Positions 43,212-54,760 of a stretch of DNA of 64,000 nucleotides are shown piece by piece. The position numbers were made by a program, and so were the translations under genes. Source of the stretch: Aralia elata (taxonomy: Eukaryota > Streptophyta > Magnoliopsida > Apiales > Araliaceae); contig JAVJAP010000213.1 of NCBI GenBank assembly GCA_034770075.1, positions 61,458 through 125,457 of the forward strand. The letters are read 5' to 3'. The notes under the pieces are model-generated. The model did no database searches and was not told where the DNA came from. It saw only the letters and a program-made list of their open reading frames with translations. Numbering within the stretch: the first letter of the stretch is position 1; every line of letters begins with the position of its first letter.

Positions 43212-43404
43212 ATCAAGTTGCATCGAAAGTTTCTTAACCGGAATAAATCATAGTCGAATTGCGTCGGAAGTTTCCTTGACCGAAATAAGTCGTCATTAAA
43301 TTGTATCTGGAGTTCCTCAACAGAATAAGTCGTTATCAAATTACATCAGGAGTTCCTCAATCGGAATAAATCGTGATCGAGTTGTATTGAGAGTTCCTCA
43401 ACCA
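43212..43404. repeat. Tandem array, four to five units of about 46 bp
   Basis: Unit core GGAATAAATCGT...AATTG...TCGGAAGTTCCTCAACC with drift. Confidence 0.75.
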
Positions 43405-44579
43405 AAATTAATGGGGATTTCGCTGGTGTTTTCACGATGATCGGGGCAAGGACCATTGATTATAGATATGATGTTGTAGATGATCTTAATTGGGTTGTTG
43501 TGTCTTCTTTGAGGAGTGTCTACGTACTTAGATATCTACCTATACATTTTCTTTTATACTTATATTATTTCTCTCTGACATTGCTCATGTAAATCAGTTT
43601 CTAATGTTTCGTAAGTTAACACTGTCGAGTAACAATAAATGCAGATGAACAATTGGATTAATATGTAAGAATTTAATGAGAGAGTTGTGAAATGACCCCT
43701 GCTTAGTCAGATGATACGATTTTACCGACAAGACGATCGTTCTTGAGTTAGGGACTCACTTGGGTAGGGAATTCAGTCTTTTTACTTCCCTTGCTAAAAT
43801 TTCTTTTGAGAGTCTCCCATCTCTACTGATAAGGGACAAGCTCGGTATGACCTTGGCCTCTCGAATTTCAACGAACCTAAAAATGCCCCAGCCCTTGCAA
43901 GGGTTGTTGTTAGGATTTATTCTCTCACAAAATATAATTGTAATGGGAAACTCGTCTCATTAACTTTGCCAAGTTACCCACAGTAAGTAATATCCTGCAC
44001 ACAAAGCAAATAATAAACGCACCAAAAGCTTGACGATTCGGCCCGTTAAGGGGATAACTTAGGTGCAAGAGTCAATACAATCTCGATAAAGAGGAGTGTA
44101 AAGTTAAAGTATACGTAATTGAAATACTCATTTGCTCTACAATTTAGCTCGTATTTGTGGTGTTTTTATCTTATCACTAAAGGAAATGAATCTTATCTAA
44201 GCAAGTTTTAACCCGTAAATGATGTGTCATGAATAGACTCATTTCAATAGTTGTTAGTTATTGTTATTTCGCTTATTTTGATGATTTTTATTTGACAAGT
44301 TATGAAATTGTAAGAAAACTTTTTAAGCACCCATGATCATTATACACGAGCAAGATCAAATTCAAAAGACACTATCTCCCTTTATCAAAGATACTACGTC
44401 TTCATTCTAGACACCCGTTCTTCACAAAATTGACGTCATATGATATGTGCACTATGTGTGTGTGATATAGCTCTTAGTAGGGATTTATTTTCTATGACTT
44501 CAAAATGATCTTATTTCTTCTTATCCATTTTTTCATTGATTATCTTTTTTTTATCCACTTGACTTATCTCATTTTCTTA
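43405..44579. other. No gene recognised
   Basis: AT-rich. A stretch near 43500-43560 (GAGGAGTGTCTACGTACTTAG) and short frames have no recognisable product. Confidence 0.5.
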
Positions 44580-45075
44580 AGCTATTCAAAGTTACTCATT
44601 TAACAAGTTTTAAGACCAATGACTCCCAAACTAGTCGGCTTTAGGGCACTAGGTGTAAAAGACACCCTATTGGGTTTATTTGCTCGAGTAACAAAGGTCA
44701 CACTTCGAGACAAGTTAAGTGGTTTTACTTAAACTTCTTGCTCAACTTCATGTAAGACCCATTTTCTGAAGCTTAAGTTACCCATATAGCAAGCGTTGGG
44801 CTGGTAACTCTCAAACCAGACTGCTTTAGGGCACCAGAAGTAAAAATATCCCTCAGGTTTAATTACTCGAGTAACCCAAGCCACGATTCGGATCTGCTCA
44901 AGTCTCTTTTTATTCCAACATTTTTTTGTTTTAGAATGTTCATTTTCTTAGGCACTAGGTTACCCATGTAGCGAGCATTAGGCCGGTGACATCCCAAACC
45001 AAATGTCTTTAGGGCACCAGGTGTAACACCCCTCAGACTTAATTACTTGAGTAACCCATGCCACGATTCGAGACA
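44580..45075. repeat. Three diverged units at about 180-bp spacing
   Basis: Each unit has a GTTACYCAT...AGC phrase, GGCTGGT-AACTCTCAAACCA-like, CTTTAGGGCACCAG, CCCTCAG-TTTAATTACT, CGAGTAACCC and CACGATTCG. Units start at about 44580, 44766 and 44945. Confidence 0.75.
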
Positions 45076-45572
45076 TTAAATTGGTCATTATTAATTACCT
45101 TTTAACTTTGCATTAATTGAAATCACGGTCGTCATAACTTTATATCTCACAACTAAGAGTTAGTGCAATTATGAAGTTGCAAATATGTATATGAGATCAA
45201 TTTTGCTCCAAATAGTGTTTTGAACTAGGATTTTGTATTTGATTAAAAGGTCGAATAGTCTTAATCTTCTAATTATATTCATGAATCTTGCTCCATGGAC
45301 CCCTATCAGAATTAATCCAATTCATAACAAGTCAAATAATTTTTTTCCTTTTCCTAAAAACTCCCTATCTATACTTACAATTATCTACCATCCCTAATAC
45401 ATGCAAATGAAGACAGAAAATAATGAGATGAAAGACCTTACATGTGGGTCGTTGTACTCTTAAAAAATTATAGTTTTAAAAGACCAAATGATCATACCGG
45501 TTAACAAGCGAAATGATATGAGTGAAGCTCTGATGACGATGATGCATGTTGATGGGATTGTGCTATAGACGC
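45076..45572. other. No gene recognised
   Basis: AT-rich flank of LTR G. Confidence 0.5.
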
Positions 45573-46874
45573 TGATGAGTGGGTTTTATACCTATTATCT
45601 GGGTACTTTTAGGCTTAATAATTTGTGTGTTTTTAAGTATTTTATGTCATTTTATAGAGTTTGTACTCAATTTATGACTTTTATTCATTTTGTAGGGATA
45701 AAAGAGTTAAGTGATAAAAAATCGCAACAATTAAAGCAATTGGGCGAGCAAGGAAGAAAACCATGTAGGGATTAAGAGCCGCAACGCTCACTTTTGTGGG
45801 CCGCAACACGGATCATGGGCTGTGTTGCCTGGTTTTGTGGGTCGCAGCGCCCGAAGCGTTTTTCCACGCGCGTGCGATGAAATTATGTTTTTCCTGTATC
45901 TTTTATATATGAAGCGATGCCAAGGAGGAAAGGAGGAAGAAGAGAAGGAGACAATTTTACGTAAAAATGAAAAAAACACTTATGAATCAATTCCATCTAA
46001 GGGAAGGGAGAAGAGGATTGAAGATCAAGATCTGAAGAACTATAACTGGAGCTGTCCATCAGATTTCTTTCTTTATCTTTCTTTTAAACTCTTGTGTTTA
46101 TAATGACTATTATTGATGAGATGTTGTTCATTTCTTTATTCATGAACTAAAATTCCACTTTCAAGATTACAATGGAACCCGATGATTGGTTTTTTATTAA
46201 TCTATTGACTATTTAACTTCTATCAGATATTTTGCAAGATTGTTTATTATATTTTAGTTTTCACTCAATAGTTGTTTGGCCAACAATTAATCTGTTGATC
46301 TAGATGAGATGGAAACGTTGATTCTAGACGAGATGTGGAATATGATACATGTGTTGGATTAATTTATGTTAAGAATTATTATTCAATTTGCATAAGGGAT
46401 AGAAATATACCCAAGTGTCACATGAACTTGTTAAGAATTGGTATCTATAGCAATCATTGTTGATTATTCACATAGAAATATAGTGTTCTAGTTAAGAATG
46501 ATGACACTTATCTAATCTTGGAATAAGTTAGATAAATACTTATGAATTCTTAGTTAGGCAATCTGTGACGTTTGATTGGGTTAAATAGGGGGTGGTATAA
46601 TAGGAAACATCATCGGGGGAAATTGTAATCTTGATAATTTCATTTCTGTTATATTATTCATACTTCTTTCTCTTATTAGTTTAACTATTAGTGATTACGA
46701 AAAACTTATTTCTTGTTTAAATAGAATTCAATTAATTAAAAGTTAGTTATTGGGAATATTTATTGGTTTATTAGATTATTCCTCGTGGGAATCGACAACT
46801 CTACTTTCACTTTATTACTTGATTGACCGTGTATACTTGCCACGTAAAATTACTAGTATAGATTTAGCCTATCA
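45573..46874 (+). repeat. Element G 5' LTR (1.3 kb)
   Basis: It starts TGATGAGTGGGTTTTATACC and ends TATCA just before the PBS. It has three CCGCAACGC-like words at 45780-45860 in a GC-rich island. Confidence 0.8.
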
Positions 46875-46881
46875 AGTTTTT

Positions 46882-46899
46882 TGGCACCGTTGCCAGGGA
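46882..46899 (+). promoter_or_regulatory. Element G primer binding site (Asp-tRNA type)
   Basis: TGGCACCGTTGCCAGGGA, two changes from element B's PBS. Confidence 0.88.
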
Positions 46900-47009
46900 A
46901 TAATTCTAGTAATTAATTTTCTTATTTTCAATATCAATTACAATTAATCTGATTCTAATTTAAACACAAATTTTTATTCTTTTGCAGGCACTCTCGTTAT
47001 TGTTTCAAA

Positions 47010-47900
47010 ATGCAAAATTTAGAGAATATGGTTGCAGAAGAACAGAAAACATTGCAGGAGTATGTTACACCGTTGGTAATGGATGTTCAATCCAGTATTA
47101 GAAGACCTGCAATACAAGCTAGTAGTTTTTGAAATTCAACCAAGCATGATACAGATGAATTCAAAGTTCGGTACAATTTGGAGGGTACCTTAATGATGAT
47201 ACGAATGAGCATTTGATTAATTTTTCTGAAATCTGTGATACATGTAAAATATGAAGGAGTTTCTGAGGATGCAACTTAGAATTGTGACTTTTGCCTTTCA
47301 CACTTCGTGGTAAGGCAAAAAGTTGGTTACATTCGCTACCAAGCAGGCTCGATATCTACATGGAGTGATCTTGATACAAAAATTCCTTGGCTAAGTTTTT
47401 TCCGCAAGCTAAAATTGTAAGATTGAGAAATAAGATATTACATCATTTGCTCAAGAAGACTCAGAATCTCTATATGAAGCTTGGGAGAGGTTTAAGGAAT
47501 TATTTAGGAAATGTCTATATCATGGCATTCCTATGTGGTTGCAGATTCAGACTTTTTACAAGGGTTTGAATGTTACAATGCGATCTAATATCGATGATAG
47601 CCGCAGGTGGGTCTTTAATGGAGAAAAATTTGTGATGAGGCATATGAATTGTTGGAGATCATGGCAAACAATAATTATCAATGGTCCGTAACAAGAAATA
47701 TGCGAATTGGAACTATGGCAGTAAATCAGAAAGATGTTATTTCGGTATTGGTAGAGCAAGTGGCGGCTTTAGTAAGGAAATCAGAGGGATACGTTGGAAT
47801 GTAATATTTGTGTGGGAAATCATGCAAGGAGTCAATGCGCAATTAAGATCGAGTTAGTGCAGGTTGTTAAAGGATTCCAATTATCAAAATAATCAAAATC
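47010..47900 (+). pseudogene. Element G Gag (Athila-like), frameshifted
   Basis: ATG at 47010 starts MQNLENMVAEEQKTLQEYVT. Out-of-frame pieces match Gag of element B in order: a LLPFTLRGKAKSWLHSLPS-like stretch (47280-47350), KFFPQAKIVRLRNK (47390-47430), an EDSESLYEAWERFKELFRKC-like stretch (47455-47515) and GIPMWLQIQTFYKGLN-like (47527-47570). A frameshift occurs about every 50-100 bases. Structural protein by homology only. Confidence 0.72.
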
Positions 47901-48379
47901 TCAATGCCGACGATAATATTCAGAAGAAGCAAGATCAAGAGCAACAAGCTTCTCAGCAAGAACAGAAGGTAATGATGGAGGATTTGTTGTCAAAAATAGC
48001 AGCTGAAAAATAATTGCAAGAATTGCTAAAATGGAAAAATATATTTGAATATTTTGCTACCTCAACATCAATAGCCCCCAAAATATCAGAGAATTTTTCA
48101 AGTAATGCAATAAAGGAAGTGCACAACCATAATGAAAAATTATAATGTAATATTTTACAAAGTGATAAAGAATTCACCAAGGACGGATAGCAAGAATGTA
48201 ATTGATGATGTCATGGTATGGATGAAGAATTAGTGCAGTGGCGTGACATCAACGAGGGAGAAAGAGAAGCAAGAAAAGAAGGAATAAATGTAAGGTACCA
48301 CAAGTCCAAAGAAGAAATTAGGCAATCAAACATGTGCAAATTTTAGTGCCTCCAGTCCCCTTTATCCTTTTCCCCTTGC
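47901..48379 (+). other. Element G Gag C-terminal and linker region
   Basis: Gln/Lys-rich broken frames (KKQDQEQQASQQEQKVMMED-like at 47922-47980). No distinct domain. Confidence 0.5.
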
Positions 48380-49160
48380 CAGAGATTGTCAAAAAAGCAA
48401 AAAGTTGATATAATCAGGTATTTGAGGCAAAGTTTCTTGATTGGTCATTCAAAAAGAATTCTAAACATCCAACATACCCATTATGCAGAAGCTTTAGAGA
48501 GCAAAAAGAGCCCTAAGCTACGCAAAAATATCATGAAAGACCATTGTTATTTCCAAGAAAAAGAGATTAGGGGTGAATATTTTTTGAAAATTGTTGAGCC
48601 AATTGACTTGAAGGATTACAGTGCAAACCCTGTACAGAAAAAGTTACCACCAAAGCTGAAGGAGTCCAGGGAGTTTCACTATCCCGTGGTACGATCGGTA
48701 AATTACAAATTTTCATGGAGAGCATTATGTGATTTGGGAAGGCCACAGCATCCAAATCTTGATGACCACTTTCATAGTTTGATAACTTAATTAGGGACTG
48801 AAGTGCACGAAAGCCGACCCAAAACATAACTTTATAGCTTGCAGATAGATCTGTGACATATCCAAGAGGGTTATTGTTGAAAGATATTTTTAGTGAAGGA
48901 TTAATAATGTTCATCTTTCCGGCAGATTTTATAATTTCTTACCCCTTTTTTTTTTTTTATGGATTTTGGAGGAAGAACCAAAGAAATACCCAATTATTAC
49001 TTGGATATGCCCTTTCTTATCAACATGGAAGAACCAGTTATGATTGATGTGTTAGAAAGGTGAGGTTGACCATGCGGGTTCAAAGATCAAAGGGTTATAT
49101 ATTAGTGTCTTTAAAGTCTATGAAAGGTTTCTGATAAAAGAAAGAGGAAGAATGTTTTCG
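48380..49160 (+). pseudogene. Element G protease region
   Basis: KLPPKLKESREFHYPVV and FSWRALCDLG (48640-48740) match the Athila protease, whose catalytic motif begins CDLG in place of FDSG. The residues after it are lost to a frameshift. MTYPRGLLLKDIF and IMFIFPADFI (48853-48940) and YPIITWICPFL-like (48985-49020) continue in other frames. A run of 13 T at 48947-48959 is suspicious. Confidence 0.7.
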
Positions 49161-49600
49161 AGTTGATCTAATCATAGAAGCAGTGAATGAGGTATTCTTA
49201 GAAACATATCTTCCAGACTTAATTGAATCAGCATTGGTAAGCCCGACAGTTTCAGAATCTTGGGAGTACCTCAAGAATACTTGGAGATATTAGATTCAGC
49301 TCCAGAGTTTGTTAGTTACATTCAACAGTATGAAGCTTTGAATAATTCAAGAGACTCTTCATCACGTGCAAAACCATCTTTAGAGGAACCACCTAAATTG
49401 GAAATTAAAGGCTTTACATAAGCATTTACAGTATACGTATTTAGGGGATTCTAGCACTTTGGCTGTTATTATATCTGCTTTACTTAATCAATTGCAGGAT
49501 GAAGAAAAGCTTTTGCGAGTATTGTGCGAATACAAGTCAGCAATTGGTTGGACATTAGCAGATATTAAGGGAATCAACCCCTCATTTTGTATGCACAAAT
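49161..49600 (+). other. Element G linker before RT
   Basis: Broken frames. 49560-49600 encodes DIKGINPSFCMHKFL-like residues, typical of the start of Athila RT. Confidence 0.55.
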
Positions 49601-50462
49601 TTTTAATAGAGGGATGAAGCGAAGCGAGTTATCGAGCAGCAATGTCGACTGAATCCTATTATGAAGGAGGTGGTGAAAAAGGAGATTATTAATTGGTTAG
49701 ACGTTGGCATTATTTATCCAATATCTGATAGTTCGTGGGTAAGTCCTAGTTCATTGTGTACCAAAGAAAGGAGGAATGACAGTAGTCCACAAATGAGAAC
49801 AATGAACTTATTTCCTACAAGAACAGTCACCGGGTGGCGAGTTTGCATTGATTATAGAATGTTGAACAAGGCAAACTCACAAAGATCATTTTCCCTTGCC
49901 GTTTATTAATCAGATGTTAGATAGATTGGTTGGACGCCAAATTCTATTGCCTTCTAGATGGATATTCAGGATACAACCAATTTGCTATTACTCTAGAAGA
50001 TCCAGAAAAGACCACTTTTACATGCCCATATGGAACTTTTGTGTTCAGAAGGATGTCTTTTGGTCTCTGCAATGCACCGGCCTCATTTTCAAAGATGTAT
50101 GACGGCTATTTTTTCTGGCTTAATTGAATGAAAACTTAGAGGTGTTCATGGATGACTTCTCTGTTTTGGAGATAGTTTTGATCTTTGCCTAGACAATTTG
50201 ACATTGACTTTGAAGCAATGTGTGGAGACAAAGCGAATTTGGTGCTTAATTGGGAGGAAATGCCATTTTAATGGTGAGAGAAGGAATAATTTTTTGGGCC
50301 ACAAAGTTTCAGCTAAAGGACTTTGAGGTAGACAGGGCAAAGATTGAGACTATAGAGAACCTTCCACCAACCAACATCTGTTAAAGGAATAAGAAGCTTT
50401 CTTGGGCATGCGGGATTTTATTGGCGCTTTATCAAGGACTTCTCCAAACTTTCTAAAAACCA
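49601..50462 (+). pseudogene. Element G reverse transcriptase, frameshifted
   Basis: MKEVVKKEIINWLDVGIIYP and TRTVTGWRVCIDYRMLNKAN (49661-49880), FYCLLDGYSGYNQFAITLED and KTTFTCPYGTFVFRRMSFGL (49930-50080), then FMDDFSVF-like (about 50145, active site) match Athila RT. Frames change near 49750, 49890, 50090 and 50160. The order and flanks exclude a pararetrovirus. Confidence 0.83.
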
Positions 50463-50924
50463 TTGTTTAGTCATTTAGAGAAAGATGTACCTTTTTACTT
50501 TGATAAGGACTATCTTGAAGCATTCGAGTTGTTAAAGCAGAAGTTAATTTCCAACCCAGTGATTGTTGCACCGGATTGGACTAAACCATTTGAATTAATG
50601 TGTGACGCCAGTGACTACCCAATTGGCGTAGTATTGGGACAAAGAAAAGAGAAGATGTTTCAGTCCATCTACTATGCAAGTAAAACATTGACAGGTGCAC
50701 AATTAAATTATACGACCACGGAAAAGGAGCTACTGGCAATTGTGTATACATTCGATAAGTTCAGAGCTTACATAATGGGAACAAAAGTAATTGCATTCAC
50801 TGATCATGCATCTATCAAATATTTGGTCGCAAAGAAAGATGCCAAACCACGGTTGATAAGGTGGGTTCTCTTGCTTCAAGAGTTCGATCTAGAGATTCAA
50901 GATAGAAAAGGTACAGAAAATTAA
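50463..50924 (+). pseudogene. Element G RNase H
   Basis: An open stretch of 153 codons: MCDASDYPIGVVLGQRKEKM, IYYASKTLTGAQLNYTTTEK, VIAFTDHASIKYLVAKKDAK, ending RWVLLLQEFDLEIQDRKGTE. Catalytic D (CDAS), E (TEKE) and D (FTDH) are present. It is the best-preserved piece of element G. It would have degraded the RNA strand of the replication hybrid. Confidence 0.88.
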
Positions 50925-52500
50925 GTTACAGATCATCTTTCTAGACTTGAACATCCGGAATCTCAAAGTGGGGAAGATACTGAGATTAATGAGTCATTTC
51001 CTGATGAACAATTGTTTTGTAGTAACAAACGAAATACCATGGTATGCATACTATGTTAATTACATCGTTAGCCATGTGATTCCCCCAAATTTGAGTTATC
51101 AGCAGTGCAAGAAGTTTTTACATGATGTAAAAAAACTATGTATGGGATGAACCCTACCTATTTAAAGAATGCCCAGATCAAATGTTGAGAAGGTGTATTC
51201 CACGAGAAAGAAACTGAAGACATTTTACACAAGTGCCACTCCGTCAGTTTATAGAGGTCACTATGGGGGTGAACGAACTGCTGCAAAGATACTTTAGTCA
51301 GGATTTTACTGGCCCACTCTCTTCAAGGATGCACATCGTTTTTTTGTGGCAAAGTGTGTGACAGTTGCCAGCGTGCTGGAAATATTTCTAAGCGCCACGA
51401 AATGCCAATGAACACCATACTCGAGGTAGAAGTATTTGATGTGTGGGGGATTAATTTTATGGGCCCGTTTCCAGTATCTCTGAACAAGCAATACATATTA
51501 ATTAGCTGTGGATTATGTGTCCAGATGGTTGAAGCTACTTGCATTACCAAACAAAATGATGCAGAGGTTGTGCTGAACTTTCTCCCGAAAAAATATCTTT
51601 ACAAGATTTGGTACAACCACGGGCAAATTATCAGCGATGAAAAGCGGTACGCATTTCTGTAATATAACCGTTATACCTGCCTCTTCTTGCTCCGGTATGG
51701 GGGTAAAACTCACCAAAGTGGCTACGACTTATCGTACCACAAACTAAACGGGCAAGCCGAGAATTCAAACAGAGATAAAATATGATCTTGCTGAAAAGCG
51801 ATTTGTTTAATCCCAAACAGGAAATATTGGTCCCCAATTGAAAACTTGATGATTCGCTTATTATGGGTATAAAGTAGAATACACATATAGAACTCCAATC
51901 GGGGTTATGTCACCATAACGATATGGTACATTCGGCAAAGTGCATGCCATCTACCAAGTGGAGTGTTAGAGCATAATAAAGCATAATAGGGACCCTATAA
52001 AAAATTACAATTTTGATTTACAATGTCAAGAGCACGGAGAAAAGATGATCATGTTACAGTTAAATGAGATGGATGAATTATACGTCATATCATAGCTTAA
52101 TGAGAATGCAAAAGCTCTATAAAAAAAAGATAAAACGTTTGCTTGCACGCCAATGATAAATAATTAGAAGAGGAAGTATCTGAGCCAGTGCCAAGCAGTT
52201 CTCTATTCAATTCACGGCTTAGAAACTCGTTTTCCCAGGATAAGCTGAATAGATCCAGATGGTTTCATGGTGACCAATTTAATTCACCCAGAAAGTATTT
52301 TCAACAATTGGCGAGCCGGTAGAAGTAACACCATTCCAAATTATGATTAAGAATCATTTAATGCGGTTTAAAACGGACAGCGCCTTCACAACAACACTCT
52401 ACGTAACTACAGGAGGAGATATCGATCGACAAAGGATCCTCCATTTTTCATTAGCTGATCCAGACTATAACGAAGGTAAAGTAGTCCCGGTGCTTGAGAC
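50925..52500 (+). pseudogene. Element G integrase, badly broken
   Basis: CDSCQRAGNISKRHEMPMN (zinc-binding tail, 51354-51410) and FDVWGINFMGPFP (core start, 51437-51475) are in one frame. After 51640 only short matches survive: a YHPQTNGQAE-like stretch near 51730-51760 and RLRLFPGKLKSRW-like near 52215-52260, separated by frameshifts every 20-40 bases. Confidence 0.75.
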
Positions 52501-53140
52501 TAAATTAAATTAAGCGCTAATATAAGGGTAGGCAACCCAATAATTTTTATGTTATAAAGTAATTTATTCCCTTTTATATATGTTTATTAAAAAATATAAA
52601 TATAATATATATATAATATATAAATGATAAATATAATATTTTAGATTTAACGGTTAATTTTTCATAAGGTTTTTGAGTAGGATTATCACACTCCAAGCAA
52701 TAGAATAAGCAAGGACGAAACGAGGAAGGAAAAATGGAGCAGCTGAAACAGGGATTCGCGCCCGCAGCTTCCAATAAATTGCGGCGCACGCGGCCAAGAC
52801 AGATCACGAGGCCGCGAACTCTGTTACATTGAGCGCCAGCGCGCGGCCCTTTGAAGCGAAAATCTTAGCGCACAAATTTTTAATATCTTATGTTTGGAAA
52901 GGAATCCCAGCATAGTTTTTTTAAATTTCAATTGGTTGATTCTATTTTCTTGCTATTCCTTTTATACATAGTCAATTTCTAACCTTTTCCACTTCAACTA
53001 TAAAATCAGGGCCAAAATACAATTGTGCAAACATCAGTCCTCATCTGCACCATTAAATTGTGAGAAGAAATAGAACTTTGTGAAGCAAGAAGTTTTTAGT
53101 TTTAGGCTTACATTCCTAATAAGCAGGTTGAAACGTCAAA
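52501..53140 (+). other. Element G region after integrase with AT-rich and GC-rich islands
   Basis: 52560-52650 is almost pure A/T (ATATAATATATATATAATAT). 52750-52860 is a GC-rich island with GCGGCGCACGCGGCC, GAGGCCGCGAACT and GCGCCAGCGCGCGGCC. No frame. Confidence 0.6.
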
Positions 53141-54100
53141 GGCAAGATACATGGCAGTTAATTCTCCAGTCAAGGTTTTTCGTTTGGTGGGATGAGTACA
53201 TACATTACAAGAGACAAAGTTTGTACAGTCCTTGAGAGGCAATCAATTTTTTTATGAATTATCATTCACGCAAACACGTCGAAAAGGAATTCCCGAAACA
53301 GTGGCCTTTTTTAATCCAGCACGAACATGTTGATCAATGCGGTGTTTTTTTGCACTGATCAAGGCTAATAAATAATGGGACAAAGCCCTTAATATAACCC
53401 GAGCCAACCTGAGTGCCCTAGTTTCAGACTTTGGTCAGGGGAGGTTTTCTATGCCTAAACGCAATATGCAAGCAGAGGCAAACAATAAGTTGCCAAGATG
53501 CGTGGTAAAACTATGTATGTGAGTTCTTGCCATCCCAACAATCAATTCATCATTTATTCCGTCTACTTAACTATTGACTTCCTGGGGAGGAACATGGAGA
53601 AATATAGAGCCACTGGTGAGAAATTCAATGGCATAACCGGCATTGCAAATGTTTATGTTAGACCATGTGTGGTTTGGGAAAACAAATATGAGCAATGAGT
53701 TTTATATAAATTTTCAAACCGCACCCGAATTTGTAGTCGAATATGGCTTTAGCTTGGTTTTACTCTCATTTGTGCTGCGCATTCGCTTCCCATCCACAAT
53801 ACCACCAGCGGAGTTATCAATCGTGATCAAACGGATCCTCTATTATATTGCCATTGTAAATGGAAAGCGAAATAGACGTAAGGACTCATAATTCTACAAT
53901 TCCTTCCAATTGTTAGGCTATATAAGGGAAAAATATTTGTGGGAATGGTGTATGGCCGCCTTTCCCATCCATTAATTCATGGGGCTTGGTGGTCCCCTTG
54001 GAAGCCTTGGCGGTGGGCGTGTTAGGAACTTTGCATGAAGAGAGCGCCCACACTCGCCCCACATGCCCCAACCAATTAACGACGGAATGCATGGGATGAA
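53141..54100 (+). pseudogene. Element G possible post-pol ORF remnant
   Basis: Short frames near 53150-53320 and 53498-53698 have charged, helical character (for example NMEKYRATGEKFNGITGIAN), at the place where Athila elements carry a post-pol ORF sometimes called env-like. I cannot identify a domain, a signal peptide or a membrane anchor. Weak call. Confidence 0.3.
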
Positions 54101-54760
54101 GAAATTTTTATTATAATTATTATTGGGGGAAAACTGGAGCAAAAGATTCTCAACCCATACCCTACCTTAAGCCACTGAGCTTGGAATTCACTACACTAAA
54201 AGCATAAGGAATTAAAGGCAGCGGAACCATTGATCCGCACGCGCCCCATCGACTAAGCTTTTATTGAATTGATCAGCTTACCCTTACTAACAATTACCAC
54301 CAGAGTTTAGTTTGGAGCTTGAGAAATTTTGGATTATGATAGCCTCGGTCCATCACTTGCGGAGGGGTTTTTTGACCAACCATATAATGCCCCCCATAAA
54401 ATTGGTAACCCGAGAAATCACAACTGAGAAACCAAACCTAAGGTGATAATTCAACCGTTTGTAACTAAGCTACAAACTTTCTTAAAAGAAGGGTAAAAAA
54501 AAAAGGTTTTTTCATATGAATGGTCCCCATGAAATTCCCTCCACCTTTAAAATCTTAAAGTTAAGAAAACAATTTGTCATTAACAATCCCAGCGGTCCGA
54601 GGGACAAGTCACCCCCTCCTCCAATGTTCCCGCAAATGTAAAGAATAGTTCATTAAAGGAAAGTCACCTCCGTGCCCCATTTTTAAACATTTTCTTTTCC
54701 TACGATCTCCTTAACATTGAGGACAATATTTTTGATTTTCCCAAGTTTGGGGGGATTGGT
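54101..54760 (+). other. Element G 3' non-coding region with Athila-type marker
   Basis: Ends in the phrase CATTGAGGACAATATTTTTG then CCCAAGTTTGGGGGGATTGG (54715-54760), a common marker of the Athila 3' region. Confidence 0.65.

Larger units (their letters stand above)
45573..54760 (+). mobile_element. Element G: Athila-like Ty3/gypsy element, heavily frameshifted
   Basis: 5' LTR, Asp-type PBS, gag, PR, RT, RNase H, IN and a post-pol region are in Athila order. The 3' marker CATTGAGGACAATATTTTTG...AAGTTTGGGGGG lies at 54715-54755. No second copy of the LTR start TGATGAGTGGG was found to the right, so the 3' LTR is missing or unreadable. Single-base insertions and long homopolymers are frequent throughout, increasingly so after about 51600. 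Confidence 0.82.

Noticed and set aside
49601..50924. Endogenous pararetrovirus
   Set aside because: LTR, Asp-type PBS, Athila-type Gag and protease upstream and integrase downstream show a Ty3/gypsy element; no movement or coat protein is seen.
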